A stretch of 15,268 nucleotides of DNA from Alphaproteobacteria bacterium (lineage in GTDB: Bacteria; Pseudomonadota; Alphaproteobacteria; RS24): NCBI GenBank assembly GCA_029248825.1, contig JAQWIP010000145.1, forward strand, positions 1-15,268, given 5' to 3'. Both the position numbers and the translations under genes were made by a program. The notes under the pieces were generated by a model. The model worked only from the letters and a program-made list of their open reading frames with translations, had not been told where the DNA came from and did no database searches. Positions 15,089 to 15,268 of the stretch are shown here, piece by piece; the first letter of the stretch is position 1, and each line of letters starts with the position of its first letter.

Positions 15089-15268
15089 CAGAAAAGATGT
15101 TAAGTCGCGTCTGATATCGGCAAGCGCAAATTTTAAATCGCAATGGCGACGCGACCTTTCGTGAAGCTGCCATTTATCGGCGTCGCTAAAATCGGCGTAT
15201 CGCTCCAATAGACCACCGAGGGGTCGGCGGGGCGATGTCAATCGAAATATAAAAAATTCATTTTTTTA

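Overview
The window looks like ordinary chromosomal DNA of an alphaproteobacterium of moderate GC content. The main clue is the gene order ccmI-ccmE-ccmF-ccmH (the cycHJKL order of rhizobia) followed by an OmpR-type response regulator, a histidine kinase and glnE. From memory, this matches an alphaproteobacterial block in which a degP protease often sits between ccmH and the regulator. There are no mobile elements, CRISPR arrays, tRNAs or rRNAs that I can recognise, and gene density is very high.

Layout: one gene on the + strand (1-1384), a phosphomannomutase/phosphoglucomutase whose 5' end lies outside the window. Everything else is on the - strand, so transcription runs from high to low coordinates. 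In that order: a nitroreductase (15007-14312), ccmI, ccmE, ccmF and ccmH (14311-10763; cytochrome c maturation), a two-component pair (10746-8722; the kinase is split by a frameshift), glnE (8720-5829; adenylyl transfer on glutamine synthetase), two acyl-CoA dehydrogenases that look like the two subunits of a heteromeric enzyme (5738-3330), a clear intrinsic terminator (3277-3308), dusA (3234-2221; dihydrouridine in tRNA) and a TauE/SafE-type permease (2220-1381), which meets the + strand mutase tail to tail with a shared TTAA.

From the nitroreductase to glnE the largest gap is 86 bp, and several junctions are ATGA overlaps or stop-start contacts, so this may be one long transcription unit with internal promoters. 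CcmI, CcmE, CcmF and CcmH together load heme onto apocytochromes in the periplasm. ccmABC and the thioredoxin-like ccmG are not here and must lie elsewhere.

The points most worth checking are: (1) the histidine kinase broken inside its dimerisation helices, where loss of one copy of a CTGCT pair would explain both the frame change and the missing helix residues; (2) a TATACT box six bases before the ccmE start with no Shine-Dalgarno, suggesting a leaderless message, next to a 12-bp palindrome; (3) a short CcmI; (4) no degP in the block; (5) a reading frame open for 78 codons upstream of the nitroreductase start. I do not see an undescribed system of the defence or mobile-element kind.
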